A stretch of DNA of 64,000 nt from Mycolicibacterium rhodesiae NBB3 (lineage in GTDB: Bacteria > Actinomycetota > Actinomycetes > Mycobacteriales > Mycobacteriaceae), in NCBI RefSeq assembly GCF_000230895.2, contig NC_016604.1:1984001-2048000 (forward strand), in the 5' to 3' direction. Position 1 is the first letter of the stretch, and each line of letters begins with the position of its first letter. Below are positions 63,248 through 64,000 of the stretch, in pieces. The translations under genes were made by a program, and so were the position numbers. Below the pieces are notes generated by a model. It ran no database searches. It worked only from the letters and a program-made list of their open reading frames with translations, and was not told the DNA's origin.

Positions 63248-63619
63248 CTAGCGGTAGAACGTCCAGCTGTAGTCGGCGCTCCAAGCGCCGCCGATGCAAC
63301 TGAGCGGAACTCCGTCGGGCGACTGCGCGACACCGGTCTGATCCCCGCACGGCAGCCGCAGCGTACGCACCCCGACCAGCGGCGGCGCAGCGATCCAGAC
63401 GCTCTTCGAACTGCACGCCAGCGTGTTGCCCGAGCCGTCGATACCCCAGTTGTAACGGGTGTTCTGGGTGCAGTGGTCACCGGCCACCGCGGTGCGCGTG
63501 AGATAAGGCACACAGTCCGCCCCGTCGCAATATCCGGGGGAGGCCGACGCCGTCGACGCCATCACCATCGGCGCCGCCGCGAACCCGCACGCCAGTGCAA
63601 CTGCAGCGAGGATCTTCAT
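63248..63619 (-). CDS. Small secreted cysteine-containing protein, unknown function
   Basis: 123 residues. Signal peptide (MKILAAVALACGFAAAPMVM, cleavage after ASA). The mature part has six cysteines (GYCDGADC, DHCTQN, LACSS, LPCGDQ, SCIGG), enough for three disulfides. A hydrophobic beta-rich domain ends SADYSWTFYR. I do not recognise the family. Leaderless ATG; divergent from another secreted protein gene. Confidence 0.72.
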   Translation of the reverse strand: MKILAAVALACGFAAAPMVMASTASASPGYCDGADCVPYLTRTAVAGDHCTQNTRYNWGIDGSGNTLACSSKSVWIAAPPLVGVRTLRLPCGDQTGVAQSPDGVPLSCIGGAWSADYSWTFYR

Positions 63620-63626
63620 GAGCCTT

Positions 63627-63632
63627 AGCGTA
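63627..63632 (-). promoter_or_regulatory. Candidate leaderless promoter (-10 TACGCT)
   Basis: TACGCT, 7 nt, then ATG at 63619. Confidence 0.5.
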
Positions 63633-63653
63633 GGTTTCCGGGCGCGGCCCGCG

Positions 63654-63659
63654 TAGGGT
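63654..63659 (+). promoter_or_regulatory. Candidate promoter (-10 TAGGGT)
   Basis: TAGGGT, 8 nt, then ATG at 63668. Confidence 0.4.
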
Positions 63660-63667
63660 TTCGGTTC

Positions 63668-64000
63668 ATGAAGCTGGCCATCACCGCTATGGCAGCCGCT
63701 CTGGCGACCGCCGCGACTGCGATCTCACTCTCGTCACCGGCCACCGCCGACACCGTCGCCTACCTCGTCAACGTCCACGTGCGACCCGGCTACAACTTTC
63801 CCAACGCCGAGGCCGCCATCGGCTACGGCAACACCATCTGCGACCGGGTGGCGGCCAAGATGAGCTACTCGCAACTGGTCGACCAGGTGAAGGCCGATTT
63901 CCGTACGACCGACTACTACCAGGGCGCCTACCTGATCAACCAGGCGGTCAACGAGCTGTGTCCTGCGCAGATCTGGCAGCTCCGTCAGTCCGCGGGCGGC
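63668..64000 (+). CDS. Secreted DUF732 protein, 3' end beyond window
   Basis: The first 111 codons are visible. Signal peptide MKLAITAMAAALATAATAIS ending PATA, then a DUF732 domain: YNFPNAEAAIGYGNTICDRV, QLVDQVKADFRTTDYY and ELCPAQ with the paired cysteines. No stop codon before the edge. Second DUF732 gene of the window. Function unknown. Confidence 0.85.
   Translation, partial: MKLAITAMAAALATAATAISLSSPATADTVAYLVNVHVRPGYNFPNAEAAIGYGNTICDRVAAKMSYSQLVDQVKADFRTTDYYQGAYLINQAVNELCPAQIWQLRQSAGG

Noticed and set aside
1..64000. CRISPR array, prophage or integrative element
   Set aside because: No regularly spaced repeats, no integrase or phage structural genes; none of the four tRNA genes is flanked by a duplicated 3' end. 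The only mobile element is the IS at 19975-21424.

Overview
The window is a high-GC actinobacterial chromosome segment that reads as a mycobacterium, most likely a fast-growing environmental one (Mycolicibacterium type). The evidence is the arabinogalactan locus (dprE1-dprE2-aftA-embC-embA-embB, with the galactan genes wzm-glfT1-wzt nearby), the Cop-like proteasome activator Bpa ending in GQYL, a 13E12-type HNH gene carrying a mycobacterial SOS box, secreted DUF732 proteins, and the many start codons placed directly behind a TANNNT box (leaderless transcripts). Much of the gene order from 21 kb to 51 kb follows, from memory, the M. tuberculosis Rv3752c-Rv3783 region, with insertions and losses. 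No genome identity was looked up.

Layout. 1-11968 (minus strand): arabinan/DPA operon, read from dprE1 towards embB, which runs off the left edge. 12082-14740 (plus): a DUF1023 hydrolase, an LppJ-like lipoprotein and an ESX-like small protein, lying between dprE1 and the GtrA gene. 14737-19935: GtrA protein, MocR-type regulator divergent from an AhpD-like protein, an APH-fold kinase, a zinc-finger protein, and the SOS-box 13E12/HNH gene. 19975-21424: an apparently intact IS481-family element with a 15-bp target duplication. 21631-24766: a 23-residue ORF, then the galactan exporter/GlfT1 operon and Bpa. 25118-34382: Rv3778c-like protein, quinone oxidoreductase, MarR, tRNA-Ser, membrane proteins, EchA21, HisC2 and a second tRNA-Ser. 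34426-42456: tRNA-Arg, DoxX, an ECF sigma/Rieske pair, metallophosphoesterase, SDRs, alkyl sulfatase and truncated haemoglobin. 42475-51392: histidine phosphatase, FadE36-like kinase, LapA-domain protein, the proXVWZ osmoprotectant transporter, TyrA, TadA, a DUF732 protein and tRNA-Ser. 51602-64000: a signalling-rich stretch with a bacteriophytochrome-phosphatase, a sulfotransferase/MBL/VOC metabolic block, and a response-regulator phosphatase, CHASE3 histidine kinase, small response regulator and RsbW-like anti-sigma factor, followed by secreted small proteins.

Most notable. (i) A bacteriophytochrome with complete chromophore motifs is fused to a SpoIIE/PP2C output domain and lies about 9 kb from a second PP2C phosphatase, a kinase, a receiver and an RsbW-like protein; together these could form a light/redox/stress partner-switching hub. 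(ii) DprE1 has Ala where M. tuberculosis has the benzothiazinone-reactive Cys387, and EmbB has Gln at the position equivalent to Ile303; both bear on intrinsic drug susceptibility. (iii) An ECF sigma factor is translationally coupled to a membrane-anchored Rieske protein. (iv) The HNH gene has a perfect SOS box over a leaderless start, with a fresh IS insertion just upstream.

Promoter calls rest on the TANNNT box and its distance to the start codon only; recognisable -35 elements are mostly absent.
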